Source: Heterodera schachtii (taxonomy: Eukaryota; Nematoda; Chromadorea; Rhabditida; Heteroderidae). Taken from it: a DNA stretch of 64,000 nucleotides. The stretch lies in the NCBI GenBank assembly GCA_023374025.1, contig SIJG01000008.1, forward strand, positions 2,244,057 through 2,308,056. Direction: 5' to 3'. Below, piece by piece: positions 34,501 to 46,500 of the stretch. The notes under the pieces were generated by a model that searched no databases, was not told the DNA's origin, and saw only the letters and a program-made list of their open reading frames with translations. How positions within the stretch are numbered: the stretch's first letter is position 1; every line of letters starts with the position of its first letter. A program made the translations under genes and the position numbers.

Positions 34501-36523
34501 AATTATGGAACCAAATGAAATTCTTGGTTGGAAAATGGGAAAAATGCTAAAAAAAATAAAAAATAAATTTCGTCCGTGAAAATTCCATCCGTCGGTAAAA
34601 TAAACAAACAAACCCTGTAGTCCTGGGCCACCGTCCGTTTCTCGTGGATTTGGTTGCCTTCCGTGTCACCAAATTCGGACTCAAACCGTGACAACCGTTG
34701 CACAAATGGGCGATCCTAAAATTTTTAAAAAAAAAAAAATAATAAATTTAAAAAACCGAAAATTGTGCCAAACCTCCCCGAACATCAGTGCAACCATTGT
34801 CTTCACAATTGCGTGCGCAAATTTGCGCATCGGTGCCAAAATGAGCACTTTTGGCCGTGCCAACCCTTGGTCCCGGCACTGTTCCATCAGCGCTTCCGAG
34901 ACGGAACCATAAAATTTTTGAACATATCATATAGAAAAAATGGAAATTTTGGCAGTACCCAAAATTAATGGGTTTTAAAAAATTTACAAAAAATAAATTA
35001 GAGACGGTAGGGTAAACGGGGCGGCACCACATGGGAAAAAACAAAGCAAAAATTTTAGGGGGGGGGGGGGGGTCGGATGGGATCGCAAATTTTAGAAATT
35101 TTTTAACAAATTCATTAAAATTCAAAAAAAAAAATTTTCCCGACGGACGGCGCATTGGTAAATTTTGTTAAAATTTTTTCGGCACTGCCATCAGAAAAAT
35201 CCCATTTTAAATTGTTGTCCCACAAATTTGCACCACTACCTGTTCCCGGGCCTTCTCCAGCCTCTGTTTGTTGCTGATCACCAAATTCCGTGTGCGCATC
35301 ACATGGCTCAACGCGTGCAAACAGAACAGGGGCTAGAGGAAAAAAATTGGAAAATTTCAAAAAAAAATTTTTTTTTTTTTTTTTTTTGCATACCTTAAAG
35401 TCAGTGTCCCCAGTGCTCGCACAGCACAAATCCATGTAACGACCAATGTATTGGTAAAGTGCTTGGTCAATGCTGCCAACAACCCCATTTGATAGTGTTT
35501 GTCCTGGAAAGAATTTAAGAAAATTTATTTGCAAAAATTTCGTTGGAATTTTTCGTGGTTTCAACGCCCCCAAAAACGCCCGGGTAGACGAAATTTTCCG
35601 GATTTTCTATCAAAAAAAAAAATTTACAAACCAAAAAGATACATTTGTCCGTGGTTTTATTTGCAAAAAAACCCAAAAATTGTCTAAGAAAAAGATGAAA
35701 TCACTCGGCAAAAATTAGAGAGTCATTTGACCTGCTCGAAGTCGATGAAAATGGTGCAAAATGCGCTTGAAGGGAATGCAATCGTCCGGTGAAATTTGAT
35801 GGTCCAAATCCAACTGAAATTGTGCAAAAATTGGAGCTAAAAGATGGCAAATCGGCTTTTTATTGGCATGGCACTGACTCTTGGCAAAATGTTGCTCAAC
35901 GAGCATGTGTACAGCTTGCTGAGTTCGGCGTCCTCGAATTCCACTCGCTCAACAGCAGTGGCTGGTGGTCTTGGCCGACCATGTCCTGGAATTGCCAAAA
36001 TCGGGACAAAAGCTAGAAAATCGGTTCTTTTGTTGGCACTGACTCTTGGCAAAATGTTGCTTAAAGAGCACGTGTACTGCTTGCTGAGCTCGGCGTCCTC
36101 GAATTCGATTCGCTCAGCAGTAGTGGCTGGTGGTCTCGACCGACCATGTCCTGAGAATTGTGTGCCATTTTGGCATAAAATTTTGGCACAAATTACAAAA
36201 TTTTTCATACAAATTCAAATATTTTCGGGGGAGGCCCCATCCGTAAAAAGTGATCAACCCTTAATTTTTTTAAAACTACCATTTCCATTTTCGGTGGAAA
36301 ATTGTTGCAATTCATGCTCAGGTATGCCAACACAAAAATGGGCATTGAAAAAGTCAAATTTGACGGAGGACGATGAAGGAGCAGCAGCAGCAGCGGCAGT
36401 ATTGTCCACAACATCGGACGGACCTACATATTTTTAAGAAAATTTCATGAAAATTTTTATTATTGTTTCCTTGCCTTCTATGGGCTCCGTTGGATTTTGA
36501 GTTAATTTTCGTCGTTTTTCCAT
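31588..36523 (-). CDS. utp25: UTP25 (digestive organ expansion factor homologue), U3 snoRNP/18S rRNA processing
   Basis: A nucleolar small-subunit processome factor related to DEAD-box helicases. Exons in coding order: 36523-36475, 36423-36280, 36150-36044 or 35985-35879 (alternative), 35813-35732, 35503-35394, 35332-35240, 34878-34774, 34715-34614, 34323-34234, 33932-33705, 33478-33285, 32928-32850, 32792-32687, 32426-32246, 31914-31798, 31742-31588. Diagnostic blocks: CRDQGLARPKVLILAP, SDFILCSPLGLKMLL, LLMQNWEHVQSVFALL, RFQYFVRQIFP, LLFVPSYFDFVRVRNW, YFRYPIKGVNAIMFYQ, LLFSKFDCLRLENIFGTE. Intron 1 has a GC donor (GAAG|GCAAGG). The penultimate exon has one surplus base right after FYQ (about 31850). 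Ignoring it, and using one exon 3, the sum is exactly 647 codons. Identity is secure; the frame break is probably a sequence error. Confidence 0.93.
33508..33577 (+). repeat. tRNA-like relic in a UTP25 intron
   Basis: TGTCTGAGTGGTC (A-box-like) and a perfect GGTTCGAGTCC B box, with TGCCGCCA where an acceptor end would be. The 5' acceptor strand does not pair with it, so this is a decayed Leu/Ser-type tRNA or tRNA-derived repeat. Confidence 0.5.
35879..36150 (-). other. Tandem duplicate exon 3 of UTP25 (candidate mutually exclusive pair)
   Basis: Two 107-bp exons, 36150-36044 and 35985-35879, are clearly homologous. Both have an intact acceptor (TCTCAG|GA and TTCCAG|GA) and the same donor (AGA|GTCAGT). 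Both start in phase 1 and end in phase 0, so using both would shift the frame. They encode SRPPATTAERIEFEDAELS... and PRPPATAVERVEFEDAELS..., with the rest (YTCSLSNILPR) identical apart from a Q/L change before it. Confidence 0.8.
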
Positions 36524-36599
36524 AAGTTTTAATTGACCTAAATAAATATAAAATGGAGGTTTTTTGTGGAAATTTGGTAAAATTAATACAAAAAAAGTG

Positions 36600-36900
36600 T
36601 TAAAATTTAGTAAGAGAAATAGGTAGTTCCTTTATTTGAGAGAGCAAGGCAAGCAAAGAGAAGAATAGAAAGAATCCAGTAATAGCATATCAAACGAAGA
36701 GAAAAAGAAAAAAAAAAAAGAAAATTTTTTGTACGAAGAAAAGAGAAAGAAATTTAAAAAAAATAGTGCGTCCAAAAGAGAGAAAGTTTTTGTTTCCACT
36801 GACAAAGAAAGAGAGGAGAGGCGAGAGGAAAATAAAAAGTAAAGATAGAGAATTTAAGAAATAGTGTGGAAAAAGGAGAGAAAAAGAAATAAAGTATATT
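36600..36900. repeat. Polypurine-rich tract upstream of 5S copy 2
   Basis: GAGAAAGAAA-rich sequence. In orientation relative to the 5S gene it corresponds to the tract beside copy 1 (for example AGAAATAGTGTGG repeats the complement of CCACACTATTTCT). Confidence 0.7.
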
Positions 36901-36930
36901 CATTTGGATAAGTGCGCTGCAGCTCCTTTC

Positions 36931-37049
36931 GCTTACGACCATACCACGTTGAAAACACGCCATCCCGTCCGATCTGGCAAGTTAAGCAACGTTGGGCCTT
37001 CTTAGTACTTGGAACGGAGACGTCCTGGGAATCGAAGGTGTTGTAAGCT
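36931..37049 (+). rRNA. 5S ribosomal RNA (copy 2)
   Basis: 119 nt beginning GCTTACGACCATACCACG and ending GGTGTTGTAAGC, same sequence as the minus-strand gene at 14563-14681. It is followed by T-rich sequence (Pol III stop) and preceded by AAAGTATATTCATTTGGAT. The two copies are about 22 kb apart in opposite orientation, so 5S genes are dispersed here and not only in a tandem array. Confidence 0.96.
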
Positions 37050-37595
37050 TCATTTTATTTTTAATTTTTTACATATTTTTTATTTAAATATTACGCAAAA
37101 TTTAAAAAAAAGGGAAAGAAAGAAGGAATAAAAAATATTTATTAAAATTTTTTGCTAGGTATTTTGAAAGGTTTTTTGAATATTTTTTTAATTTTTTTTT
37201 TAATTTTAAAGCAAAATTTTTTTCAATTTCGTTAATTAGCGCAATTAATTGACAATTAATTAATTAATGAACAATTGATTGCTAACAATTTCAGCACAAA
37301 AACATTCTTTCCTTTCAATCACTATGCATTTTCCATTTTCTGTTCTGCTGTTATCAGACGGGATGGATGGGCGATGGGCCCCGGGGGCGGGGGATTCATC
37401 GGCGTTTACCGATCGACGACGAAAACGGCGGCGAAGCATTGGCCATTCTTTCGTCCCCCCCCCCCCCCAGGGGCAACCGATTGGAATGGAATGGAAAATG
37501 ACTAATGCAAATGGAAATGATTAAGCCACCAAAAGCCATCCACCATTCTCATTCGCACATTTTTGCGTTGCTTGAATAAAATAAATTTATTCAAC
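37050..37595. other. Spacer, no gene seen
   Basis: AT-rich, then a short GC-rich patch (about 37360-37480) with poly-C. Open frames there have no supporting splice sites or motifs. Confidence 0.5.
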
Positions 37596-37970
37596 GCGAA
37601 AAAAGCGGAGGAAGAAAAGGGTGAGAGAGAAGGGAGAAGAGAGAGAGTGAAAGAGAGAGAGGGGAGAGAGATAGAGAGAGCCATAGAGAGAGAGAGGGGA
37701 GGGGAGAAGAGAGTGAGAAAGAGAGTAGGGAGATAACAGAGAGGTAGGACAGATAGAGGAGCGAGAGGGAGAGAGACGGGAGAGAGAGAGAGAAAAGAGA
37801 GAGAGAGAGGAAGAGAAGGGAGAAGAAGAGGAGGAAGAGAAGAAAAACGAAGAGAAAGGAGAAGAGGAGGAAGAAAAGGAAGAAAGAGGAAGAGGAAAAG
37901 GAAGAGAGAGAAAAAGAGCGAGGAAAGGAGCAGAAAAGGAGCAGCAGAAGAAGCAGAACAGGGAGAACAC
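37596..37970. repeat. 375-bp polypurine (GA) tract
   Basis: GAGAGAGA and GAAGAGGA units, ending in CATTCATTCATT repeats at about 37970-38040. Long Ser/Leu/Phe frames on the minus strand are composition artefacts. Confidence 0.9.
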
Positions 37971-38084
37971 ATTCATTCATTCATTATTCATCATCATTCT
38001 CCCATCATCCATTCCCATTCATCATCCATTCGTTCATTCATTTACAATGTGTGGCGGTGTTTATGAACACAGAAAAAGCATTTT

Positions 38085-38320
38085 CACACCATTCATCCCC
38101 CCCCCCCCCTCCCATTGGGCTTGGCTTCTTAACGACAAAAATATGGTTTTTAATTTCCAAATGGCATTTTGTTGAAATTTTCGATGGTGTCCCGAAAAAC
38201 CGATGGATTTTTGCACACCATTCATTCCACTCACCTCCCACCTCCTCCTAATTGGGCTTGGCTTCTTACGACAAAACCCTGGAATTTCTTTTAAATTTTC
38301 AAATGGCATTTTGTTGAAAT
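38085..38320. repeat. Two-copy ~140-bp tandem duplication
   Basis: CACCATTCATYCC, then TTGGGCTTGGCTTCTTA and CAAATGGCATTTTGTTGAAAT, each appear twice (about 38088-38185 and 38215-38315). Non-coding. Confidence 0.75.
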
Positions 38321-38559
38321 GAGAGGGTTAAGCCTCGAACCCTCTGGGAAGAAATTCTCGATGAAATTCGATGGCCCCTAAATACCATATCATTATTTAT
38401 TTAGGAAAAGGTATTTATACCCTTGCCTTCCCCTATAAAATAAGCCCTTCCGCGTTTGAGGGGGGGGGGGGGGGGTTGAAAACAAAGCCCTACCCCCATC
38501 CCAACCCCGGAATTATAGGATTTCCAATTTTTTAAAAATTTCAAGAGAAAAAAGCAAGC

Positions 38560-39851
38560 ATGAACAAGCGCTTTTCCAACGCGTCATCGCGCGAATGTGC
38601 GCCGGAGGACGACGATGAGACAGCGGCGATGGTGACCAGCGGAAATGATGAGGAACAGCAGCACCAGGGGGAAGAGGAGGAGGAGGAGCTGAAGCCGAGC
38701 AGCAGGGGGGCGGCACAATGCCAACAGCAGAAAAAGCGGACCAGCAAAACTGGGGAGGCGGAGGAGGAGGAGGGCGAGGAACTGATCCAACAGGTAGATA
38801 CAGTATGGAATCCAGATCCCGTTTTTACGGCATCGAGTTCCCGACTGGGATTGGTGGTCTCGAATACTAGGATTTTCCGGAACCCGATACAAGGGATGCT
38901 CGGAACCGGGGGAATTCCGGCTGAGACTTGTCCCAAATTGTCGGCTTTTTTGGCGAAACCCGACACAAGGGGTAGGGGTTTCGGAATCGGAAACCCCGGC
39001 GGAGATTTGTCCTGAATTCTCGGCTTTTTCGGAACTTGACGTAAGGGATGCTTTGGATCGGGACTTGAATTAGTGATCCCGAATTTTCGGCTTTTTTTGG
39101 ACCCCAATGAAATTTAAAATATTATTTATATATTTTTTAATTCCCAAATGAGTAAATTAAATTAAAACAACAAAAACATTTCCAGGAGGATGACTTGCAA
39201 AGTGTGGAAAGTCAGAATGAGGTGGCTTTTTTTTTTCATTGTCGGATGTTCGTCAAAAATTTTTAATATTTTCATTTAATTTTTTCCATTTTCAAAAAGA
39301 ATTGTCGCGCTGACTTTTGCCTTGATCGTCATGATCATCAGCAGAATGGGAATGCTGCTGATGATGATGAAGGTTGTGATCAGGAAAAACTCAAACTGAT
39401 TGAACAGCAGGAGACGCCGGCAGAGGCATAAAATTTCTCGAAAAATTTCAAAAATTTTTTTTTAAAAATTTTCAGGCCCCCCTCGAAGGAAAGGGTCGTC
39501 CCCGTCCAGCAATGTTACAAATTCACCACACCGTTCAGCCTTATCAGTCGGCGGAGAAAGTGAAGAGTCCAGCACCCAATGCTGCTGCTGACGAAGCCTT
39601 TCTTGGCCAAATGCGCGAAAAAAGTTGGCACAAAAAATGCCAAAAAAAATTTTTTAATTAATTAATTTGGCCAAATTGCAGAAAAAGTGGCCGGTCTAAT
39701 CGCTCGTTTCAATGCTTTTGCGCCGACGACGGCACCAGCTGCGAATAATGAGAACGCTGCTGCTGCTGGTGGTGGCGGTGGTTCGAATTCGAAAAAAATT
39801 GGTGGCGCCGAGCCGGGCAAAGTGGGCGAACTTCGCCAAAAATTTAATTGA
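38560..39851 (+). CDS. Acidic low-complexity protein of unknown function, 5 exons
   Basis: Exons: 38560-38793, 39186-39221, 39300-39425, 39476-39623, 39682-39851; phases 0,0,0,1 and 238 codons (237 aa). Intron 3 must use a GC donor (GAG|gcataa), because the frame stops one codon later. The N-terminal half is Glu/Gln/Asp-rich (GEEEEEEL, EAEEEEGEEL). The C-terminal half has GKGRPRPAMLQIHHTVQPYQ, then VAGLIARFNAFAP, an Ala/Gly linker and GKVGELRQKFN at the end. The two V-x-x-L-x-x-x-F-N motifs look like a repeated short helix. No known family recognised. Probably intrinsically disordered. Confidence 0.68.
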
Positions 39852-40300
39852 CAAAATTTTAATTTTTGCCGGGAAAATAAATTAAATTTTCCTGAAAATT
39901 TCCGACCCAACAAAAAACAAAAGAAATTGCCAAATATTTGTGCTTTAATATAATGTGTTCAATTAATGATTGATTGATTTTGTATTTGTTTGTTTGTGCC
40001 AACAAATTGGTGATCAATTTGTATAAATTATTCAGTTTTAAATTATTATTAATTTATTTTATTTAATGGAAAATTGGGTCAATTTAATAAAATTCGGTGG
40101 TGTGTCAAACAAAAAAATAAAAATAATAATTAACGAGGAAAATTTCAATTTAAATTTTTTTCTTCCATTTTTTCACACCGAATTTGCCATTCCCATCTCA
40201 CTGCAACAATCATGTTCATTCCGCATCGGATGATGATAATGATCAGTCTCCTGAACATGGAACGATTCTAGACAGAGGATTAACTGAATATTTTACTTTC
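39852..40300. other. Spacer, no gene seen
   Basis: AT-rich convergent intergenic region between the acidic-protein gene and the minus-strand GATA gene. Confidence 0.5.
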
Positions 40301-40304
40301 CGAC

Positions 40305-40555
40305 AGTGGCATTTTGCCGAAATTTTAACCCCGAAAGTGGCATTTTGCCATCATTTTTTACCACTCCAATGACACACTTTTCCACCATTTTTTATAAACG
40401 ACAATGGCATTTTGCCATCATTTTTACCCAACCAATCCATGCATTTTTTTTTACCCCAATCACGGCATTTTGCCACCATTTTTTACCCCAATCATGGCAT
40501 TTTGCCTGCCACCATTTTTTCACTGCAAACAATGGCATTTTTGAATTTGCTGGCT
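40305..40555. repeat. Irregular tandem repeat of GGCATTTTGCCATCATTTTT
   Basis: Six or seven imperfect ~36-bp units (GGCATTTTGCC plus CACCATTTTTTACCCC). It overlaps the last ~60 nt of the GATA open frame, so the true C-terminus of that protein may be repeat-derived. Confidence 0.8.
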
Positions 40556-43500
40556 TTTCCCCTTACAATTGTCAATGGCATTAGAATCTTTGTTGTTGGA
40601 GCTGTTGCTGTTGTTGTCGTTGTTGATCCAATTGCTGTTGCGGTTGATGGCGTTGTGCTGCCATTTGTTGCCAACGCTTTGTCCATTTTGCCAATTTGTG
40701 CCGCCGACGACGGCGTTGCGGCGATGGCATCGGCGTCCATTTCCCCAGTTGCTGCTGCTGGTTCTGCGCAACATTTTGTTGCCATCATCGGCATCAACAA
40801 ATTGTTGGCATTGTTGCTGGTGTTGCCCAAGTTGTTCCTGGTTGTGGTGACTGTTGTTGTTGTGCTGTTGCAATCACTGCTCCCACTGTTGCTGCTGCTA
40901 ATCACCATGTAATGCTGCTGCTGCTGTTGTTCATCAATTGTTGTACTGCTTGAACTACTGGTGGAGAGGGGGGGGGGGGGGGTAAATAATTTTATTTAAC
41001 CCAAAAATCCAATTTTTGGCATTTTCGACAGAGAGAAATGCCAACAATTAGAAAGGCTATCATCGCCCTCAAGATGACAGCCCTTTTTTTTTTTTTGTTA
41101 AGCGCCGGAAAATTTTTATGTTTTTAAGGAATTTTCAAAATTTTCTAATGATCAAAGAGTCTGGCGCCGGTGCCGACGAAATAAAGTGCCAATTTGAAAT
41201 TTTAACAAAAATTTAAACTCATTAAATATTGCCGAACTCTCTCTCTCTCTACCTTTGTTCTTGTTGTTGTTGTTGGAATTCGGGAATGATCAATGGATGA
41301 TGTTGGTGAAGATGATGATTCTGATGGAAATCGTCCATTAAATAGGCGCCGGTCGGATGATAAGGCGGCGGTGCTTGGAGAAGGCTTTGCTAAATGAAAA
41401 AAAAACAATTTTTGAATTATTATTTGAAATTTTTCATGAAAAATTATTTGCTAATTTTCTAAGAAATCCCCAAAATGTAATATGATGCTTATTTTTGAAG
41501 AAAATAAGCCATTAATTAACTGGGATAGAATGTATGTGGATTTCTATTCTTGGTTGAGATTGGTGCATTAAATTTTTTTTTTTTTTGAAATTTTTTCAAT
41601 ATTTTTAAAAATATAAATGAGACAATTCAATTAAAAAAAAAAAATTTTTTTTTTGTCTTCTAAGGCATAGCGAATTTACCTTGGCTATTTGGCAATTAGC
41701 AAATAGGGAAAACAAATTACCGTATTTCTTCGATTATATCCCCCCCCCTCGATTAGAACCCCCCTCTCGAAAAAAGCCCCCCCCTTTTGAAGGGGGTTGA
41801 ACAATAGAGCCCCCAGGGGCTATAATCGAAGAAGTACGGTAATGACGACGGCCAAATTTAAAAAAAAAATCATTTTTGTAATATTTTTTATTGAAATTTA
41901 ATCAAATTTTTCAAAAAAATTTTTCCACCTCACTGCTAAATGGGGAGGAGAACAGTAAAGTGGAGGATGAGGAGGAGGAGCAGGACGAAGTGCCGGCAGC
42001 AGATGAAGCGGTTGGCACAAGTTGCGGTTGCGGGGGCGGCGGATGCTCGTAAATGTAATAATGGGAAGCGCCAGCGGAAACGGACGGGGCCAATTCAAAT
42101 TTGGAGGAGGAGGAGGAGGAGGAGGACAGACCGACAATCAGTTGCTTAAAAATCGAAATTAGAAAAAAATTTAATAAAAACTAGAATTATTTACATTTAC
42201 TGTAAAATAATGCTATTTTGGTATTTTAGAATTGAATTAAAATTTATACAAAAAAATAATAATATTTTTAAAAATTAAAATAAAAAAAGTTTTTTCTTTA
42301 TTAAAATTTAATTTATTTTGAAATAATTTTCAATTAACATATTTAAGTTTAAAAATAATTGAAAAAATTATGGCAAAGAAATTTAAATATTAAAAAAATA
42401 TTTGTTAATTAAGTTTTTTTTTTTTATTCAAAAAGAATCTAATATTAAATTCTTTATTAAATTTAATTTGCTTTTGAAACAATTTTATTTAACATAAAAT
42501 ATTCGAATTGAAATAATTTTGATAAAAGGAATTTAAATAATTTAATTTTTTTTTTTTTAATTTAGAATTAATAAAATTCTTAATAAAATTTATTTTGAAA
42601 GTTTTTTATTTAAGTATTTAAAAATTTATTTAAATTTGGTTGAAATAAATTTTATTTAAAAATACACTTAAAAATATTTGTTTTAAGAAAAATTTTTTTT
42701 CTTAATAATTATTATTATTATTAAACAAGGTAATGAAATAATAAAATAATATTTAATTTAAATTCACATTATTCAGCGGTTCCGCCTGTTTTTTCCCGCT
42801 CTTTTTTTGGCTTCCACCACCATTGGCATTTTTTCGCGCTTTCATTAGACTTTCTTCCATTTTCGTGATGCCGCCCCGGGGCTTCCGTTTGCGCGTTTGG
42901 ACAGTCAAAAAATAAAAAATATATTTTAATATTTTAAATTAAATAAAATTAAAAATAAATTTTTCAATTTTTTCCACCTCTTTTCTCATGGTCAATGGCC
43001 TGTTAATGTGATGCAGCTTGTAATAGAGGCCACAAGCGCTGAAATTTATGCCAATTTTCAAAAATTTATTTAATTTGTAATTTTAATTAATTTTAAATTA
43101 TATTTTTAATATTTTTGTAAATTGCTTGTTTCACTTGCACACTGGCTCCCCATGTTGATTACGTCTCCACAATGTTGTTGAACTGCCATCACAATTGGAA
43201 CACACCAAATTTTGGCGCCCACCCTTTGGCGGTTGCTTAATTAATGTTCGTTAATTGACCCATTAATTAATTAATTATTATATACATTTTTTGTTGGCGA
43301 TGCGGATGTTGAAGCAGCAAGCTTCTTTGTTGTTCCATTTTTTGGCTTTGATTTCGCACTTTTTATTGCTGATGCTGTGGACAATTAATTATTTTTATTT
43401 GATTATTAATTTATTAATAATAATATTGTTTATTTAAATAATTCAAATATATTTAAAAATTCATTTGAATTCACCTTTTGCCTCGAGCTGCGATTGATTT

Positions 43501-46500
43501 TCAATGGCCTTATAGTGAATGGGTGAAGAATTCAATTTAGTGTTGATCAACGGAGGAAGTGCCTTTTGGAAAAAAAAATTATGTAATTAATTCACTATAA
43601 AAATTCAGGAAAATTTGCAAAAATCAAAACCAAAATTTACTAATGGATTTTTTCAAAAAAAAAAAAAACTGTAAAAAATCTAAAATTTCATAGGATTAAA
43701 CCAAGCAACTTAAAACTAAAATATTCAACCATTTTCAACCCGTCCGCGTTTTTTCCCCATTTCACTATGTTTTGTCAAAAAAAAAAAAATTCCAAAAAAA
43801 TCGTTAGAAAGTTTTATAAAATTTTTTCTTGAAAATTTCATTATTTGAAAATCTAAAATTTACAGGGGAAAACGAGGGGGGGGGGAGCGGAAATAGTGTA
43901 CCCTTCTGCCCAACCAAAAGCCTAAAATTTCAAAAAATTCATATATTTTTTTTTCTCCACCCCATTTTTTTCAACACTCACTGCCGTTATATTCTGTGGC
44001 CCAACAATTTGTTGATATGCAAATGCATTGGACGACAACACATCATCCTTCTGCTGATGCTGTTGATTGTCCATGGTTGGCCCGTAAAGCACGCGGCCCT
44101 TAAGGCAAATTTTAATTTAATTTATTTTTTAAATTATAATTAATAAAAATTTATTTTCACCATTTGGCTGCTGGCCAACCCATCAATTTCGAGCTGTTGC
44201 TGTGGTTGTTGCTGCAGATGCAACTCCATTTGCTGCTGATGTTGTTGTGGTGGTGATGATGTTGGTGTTGTTGCTGCTCATGGCATGGCTCACAAATTGC
44301 ATAACTTAAAAAATTTTAATCAAAAAATAATTATAGAACTTCATAATTACACCTAATTACGGTAATAAAATAAAGGATAAAATAATTGAATTAATAATTG
44401 ATTTATTGTTGATTAATTGACTTAGTGGTGATTGATTAATGATTGATTAGTTGATTGACTAATTGATCTTATTGACTGATTGACTAAGTGATTGATTGAT
44501 TAATTAATTTAGTTAATTGATTGGATTACCCGCGCGCATCAACGCGGACTGATTCGGCCTCATATAAACGGCCACCACATGAAATGCACTCGCGGTCAGC
44601 AGCGGTTGTTGCTGCTGCGGCCAGCTGTTGCGATGGAAGCGGATGAACAACCAGCGAACCCATCAGAAAGTCGCTGCCACCTTCAATTGAGACAACGTTT
44701 TACATGTTTATAAAGATATTTTGGAAAACAATTTTAAAAAACTTTAAAAAAGGAAAAACAATAAAAATAAAAAAATTGTGTAATAAAAATGATTAAAATG
44801 AATGAATTAATTAATTAGGATAGAGGGAAGACCCAGACAGACACCTACTCCGAAAATTTACACTATTTTTTGGGTATACCGCGACCCCTACCCCCGAAAA
44901 CTTAGCCCCATTTTCAGGGTATATCCCCCGACCCGGGCGCTCCGCACTTCGACAAACCCTGACTCCCCGAATTTTTTTTTTACCCCGAAAGGTCGGGGGC
45001 CCACCCTAAATTTAATCATAAAATTTTTCATTGAATTTCATACCGCCAAGTGCTGCGGACTGATGATGGTGGCCAACCATGTGATGATGATGCTGCTGAT
45101 GGTATTGCATTGGTGCTGCTGCTTCAATGCCACCAGTGATAAACGCTGTCAAATATTGTTTATTATACCTAATTAATTAATTAAAAATAATTAAAATAAT
45201 AATTAAAAGTCACCCTGTTGTCCAGTGAAAAGTGGGCCAAAATGGCCATAAGCATTGAGCGAATCGAGCGAAGCTGAGCCCCCAAGCATTGACGAAGGCT
45301 GACCAAAATAGGATGAACTACAAAAATAACAATGCTGATTAAATGTAATTATAAAGCATATTTTTAAACTAATTAAATTAAAAAAATATGAAAAAATAAT
45401 AATTTAAAAATTAATTTTGCGAAAGATTACAATAAATGAAAATAACCATGAATTTTAAAAACATATTTGAAATTCTTAAGGTTTTTAAATTTACAAAAAA
45501 AATATATATAAAATAAATAAAATGAAAATCATTAAATAGAAAAAAAATTTTTTTAAATTTCATAAAAAATATATTAAAAATATGCAAATTATTAAATAAA
45601 TTAATCATTTTTTTTACTCAGCAAAGTACGAATTCAACGGTTCAATGTAATATTGTGGTGTTTGACTGTTCCATGAGCTGCTGCTGTTGTGCTGCTGCGG
45701 TGCATAGAATGTGCTCGTGTTGTTGTTCATTGTGTTGTTGTTGGCCGGGTTCGCCATGTACACATTCATTGGCGGTGGGTTGGAGGACGAAGGTGGCGAA
45801 AAATTCACTGAAATTTAAGTGAAAAAAAAATTTTTATTTTTCCAAACTAGAAAATATTTCCTTTACAGCCCTCCTCCCCCTAAGGAATTGCAAATTTTAT
45901 ATAAAAAATATAATTTTTGCAAATTTTCTGCAACAAAGTTTTTTTTTTTTTTGTAAAAACTTAAATTCACAGAAATTTTTGGTCTCGATTAATTTTTTAT
46001 TAGGGAGGGATCTTTTTTTCAGGCACTGATTCAATTTTTCGGGAGTGCCAAAATTCGAAAAAAAAAAAAAATTCCAGAAAACAAAAATAGATGGACAAAC
46101 ATCCGCTTTTCGATGCCAAACTTTGGACCCGTTAATTCCATTAAAAATTAAAAAAAAATTATATTTTTAAAATTCCCTCGAATATTAAAAACACAACCAT
46201 AAATGATTTGACAAACATTTTCTGGTCATTCTTTTTTGAAAGATAACGAAATTCTTTCAAATTTTTCAGGCTAATAGAAAACTCTAGTAAGTGCTACCAA
46301 AATATTCTAGTGATTTTTTAAATTAAAAATCTCATTTTCTTTTATTTTATTTTTAAATTGGAGTGAAATCGGCGAAAATTTGGTCTCGAAAAGCGAGTAT
46401 TTTGCCCCTTATTTTGCGATTCCTGTACAAATTAGGGTTGGTCGGGACCGGGAATTTTGGGCAAATCCGGGACCGGGACTTTTCGGGTTGAAAAACCGGG

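Noticed and set aside
37502..37980. Ser/Leu/Phe-rich minus-strand frames up to 156 codons
   Set aside because: Low-complexity GA tract; no initiation context, splice sites or motif.
40562..40953. Overlapping plus- and minus-strand frames with Gln, Ala or Leu runs
   Set aside because: Only the minus-strand frame continuing from the upstream GATA exon ([10 protein letters not shown]...) is kept; the others are shadows of triplet repeats.
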